From positions 39,280 to 103,279 of the forward strand of contig NZ_JOGB01000022.1 in NCBI RefSeq assembly GCF_000719335.1: a stretch of DNA of 64,000 bases, read 5' to 3'. The position numbers and the translations under genes are program-made. Position 1 is the stretch's first letter. Every line of letters begins with the position of its first letter. The notes below the pieces were generated by a model. It worked only from the letters and a program-made list of their open reading frames with translations, searched no databases and had not been told where the DNA came from. Positions 62,828-64,000 of this stretch are shown here, piece after piece. This DNA comes from Streptomyces sp. NRRL S-87 (GTDB lineage: Bacteria; Actinomycetota; Actinomycetes; Streptomycetales; Streptomycetaceae).

Positions 62828-63847
62828 ATGCCCTTCGAACTCCGCTTCGGCGAGGGCGACCTGCTGCGCTGCCGGTTCGCCCTCTCCCCCCGCTGGGAGA
62901 CCCAGGAGGCCGTCCGCACGCTGCAGCGCCCCGGCCGGCACGGCTACCACCTGCCGTGGTTGCGCGGCATCAGGGCGGCCGCGGCGGAGCTGGACCTGCG
63001 CCCGCTGTGGCTGCTGATGCCGGTGCGCGGCTACACCCCCGACTTCCTCGGCCCGCCGCCGCTCGGTCCGGCGACCGGCTTCGAGGAGGAGATGGCGGCG
63101 GTGCGGGCGACCGACCCGGCCACGGCCCGGGCGGAGATCGGGCGCGCCCTGCGGGACACGCCGGGGGCGTACGGGAGCCCGCTCGGCCGGGCGATGCTGG
63201 CCGATCCGGCGCGCGCGGTACGGGAGCTCGCCGACCTCACCGAGGCGGCCTGGCGGGTGCTGGTGGAGCCGCACTGGCCCCGGCTGCGGGCGCTGCTGGA
63301 GGCGGACCTGGTCTTCCACTCGCGGCGGTTGGCGGAGGGCGGCCTGGAGGCCCTCTTCAACGGCCTGCACCCGACGCTGACCTGGCGGGACGGCACGCTG
63401 GTCATCGACCGCCCCGGGCAGCACGTGCGCGAACTCGACGGCCAGGGGCTGGTCCTGATGCCGAGTGCGTTCGGCTGGCCGGAGGTGGTCAGCGGGTTCG
63501 ACCCGCCCTGGCAGCCCACCGTGGTCTACCCGGCGCGGGGCATCGCCGGGCTGTGGGGCGGACCCGCCGCCCGTACGCCCGCAGCGCTCGCCCGGCTGCT
63601 GGGCCGGGCCCGGGCGGACGTGCTGTGCGCGCTGGAGGAGCCGGCGGCCACCACCGACCTGGCCCGGCGCCTCGGACTCGCCCCGTCCACCGTCTCGGAG
63701 CACCTGTCCGCGCTGCGCGGGGCCGGACTGCTGCTCGCGCACCGGCACGGCCACCGGGTGCTGTACGAGCGCACGCCGCTCGGCATCACCCTGGCGACCG
63801 GGGCAACCGGGACGATCGGGGCGACCGGGACGATCGGACAGCCCTGA
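62828..63847 (+). CDS. ArsR/winged-helix regulator with a large N-terminal domain
   Basis: A 339-residue protein. The first 245 residues have no motif I can name (DUF5937-like layout): PFELRFGEGDLLRCRFALSP at the start and WRDGTLVIDRPGQHVRELDG in the middle. The winged helix is at about 257-315 (ADVLCALEEPAATTDLARRLGLAPSTVSEHLSALRGAGLL, quoted only in part), with the HRVLYERTPLG wing. The tail repeats TGATGTIG twice. ATG at 62828 is divergent from the MFS exporter. Such fusions are common in actinomycetes as ligand-sensing repressors of adjacent exporters. Confidence 0.85.
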   Translation: MPFELRFGEGDLLRCRFALSPRWETQEAVRTLQRPGRHGYHLPWLRGIRAAAAELDLRPLWLLMPVRGYTPDFLGPPPLGPATGFEEEMAAVRATDPATARAEIGRALRDTPGAYGSPLGRAMLADPARAVRELADLTEAAWRVLVEPHWPRLRALLEADLVFHSRRLAEGGLEALFNGLHPTLTWRDGTLVIDRPGQHVRELDGQGLVLMPSAFGWPEVVSGFDPPWQPTVVYPARGIAGLWGGPAARTPAALARLLGRARADVLCALEEPAATTDLARRLGLAPSTVSEHLSALRGAGLLLAHRHGHRVLYERTPLGITLATGATGTIGATGTIGQP

Positions 63848-63868
63848 CCAGCCGGGGCGGTGGACTCT

Positions 63869-63900
63869 CGCTTCGTGGGGCACGTCCGTGGTGTGTGGGC
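63869..63900 (+). repeat. dispersed GTGGTGTGTGGG element, copy 4
   Basis: CGCTTCGTGGGGCAC then GTCCGTGGTGTGTGGGC, beginning 21 bp after the ArsR-type gene stop. Confidence 0.8.
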
Positions 63901-63901
63901 C

Positions 63902-63933
63902 CGCTTCGTGGGGCCGTCCCGTGGTGTGTGGGT
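63902..63933 (+). repeat. dispersed GTGGTGTGTGGG element, copy 5
   Basis: CGCTTCGTGGGGCCG then TCCCGTGGTGTGTGGGT, the closest match to copy 3, in direct tandem with copy 4. The remaining 67 bp to the window edge show no further feature. Confidence 0.8.
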
Positions 63934-64000
63934 CCCCTCGCCTCTTGACCCGTCATGGCCTGCAGGCCCTGCGGCAGGCCCACCCCTGGGGCTTTGGGGC

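Overview
This 64 kb window looks like chromosomal DNA of a Streptomyces-type actinomycete. It has very high GC with strong G/C bias at third codon positions, frequent GTG and some TTG starts, ATGA/GTGA stop-start overlaps, Ala/Pro/Gly-rich proteins, and a gene set (GlgE pathway, isobutyryl-CoA mutase, DUF6230/DUF6114 proteins) typical of the genus. I see no rRNA, tRNA, CRISPR array, prophage or insertion sequence. Almost all space is coding; the longest non-coding stretches (31489-32351, 55964-56551, 17287-17679) are regulatory intergenic regions.

Layout. 1-6.7 kb: a truncated lipoprotein gene, a heterodimeric ABC exporter, and a MarR regulator divergent from an MFS exporter over two palindromic operators. 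6.7-28.6 kb: an exopolysaccharide assembly region. It carries a CDP-alcohol phosphatidyltransferase, a glycerol-phosphate-type cytidylyltransferase, two GT4 glycosyltransferases, a Wzz-like protein fused to a degenerate tyrosine-kinase domain, a Wzx-like flippase, a polyprenyl-phosphate sugar transferase, GDP-fucose synthesis (gmd and fcl, divergent), an acyltransferase, a Wzy-like polymerase, a large secreted LamG/DNRLRE protein and a lipoprotein. Two transporters (AI-2E and DMT types) and a secreted M4 protease are interspersed. 28.8-40.3 kb: the alpha-glucan pathway, with glgP divergent from glgE-treS-mak-glgB. GlgE, TreS, maltokinase and branching enzyme together interconvert trehalose, maltose 1-phosphate and branched alpha-glucan; GlgP degrades glucan.

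40.3-46.5 kb: a MerR-thioredoxin operon, an AraC/GlxA regulator divergent from a metallo-beta-lactamase-fold protein, an epimerase, a large secreted protein and a helix-turn-helix regulator. 46.5-52.6 kb: central carbon metabolism, with pfkA divergent from pta-ackA, then pyk. 52.8-57.5 kb: a minus-strand group of poorly characterised envelope proteins (DUF6230, DUF6114 and a repeat-rich exported protein) next to a YbbN/CnoX-like thioredoxin-TPR protein. 57.7-64 kb: a TetR regulator with a perfect 23-bp palindrome, the isobutyryl-CoA mutase large subunit, a DUF3817 membrane protein, a MarR regulator, and an MFS exporter divergent from an ArsR-type regulator with its own operator.

Most convergent gene pairs are separated by strong GC-rich stem-loops. 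A dispersed repeat of about 30 bp containing CCCGTGGTGTGTGGG occurs five times and only in 3'-end intergenic space. From memory, the order of icmA, pyk, ackA, pta, pfkA and the glgE cluster matches the corresponding part of the S. coelicolor chromosome; this is recollection and was not checked.
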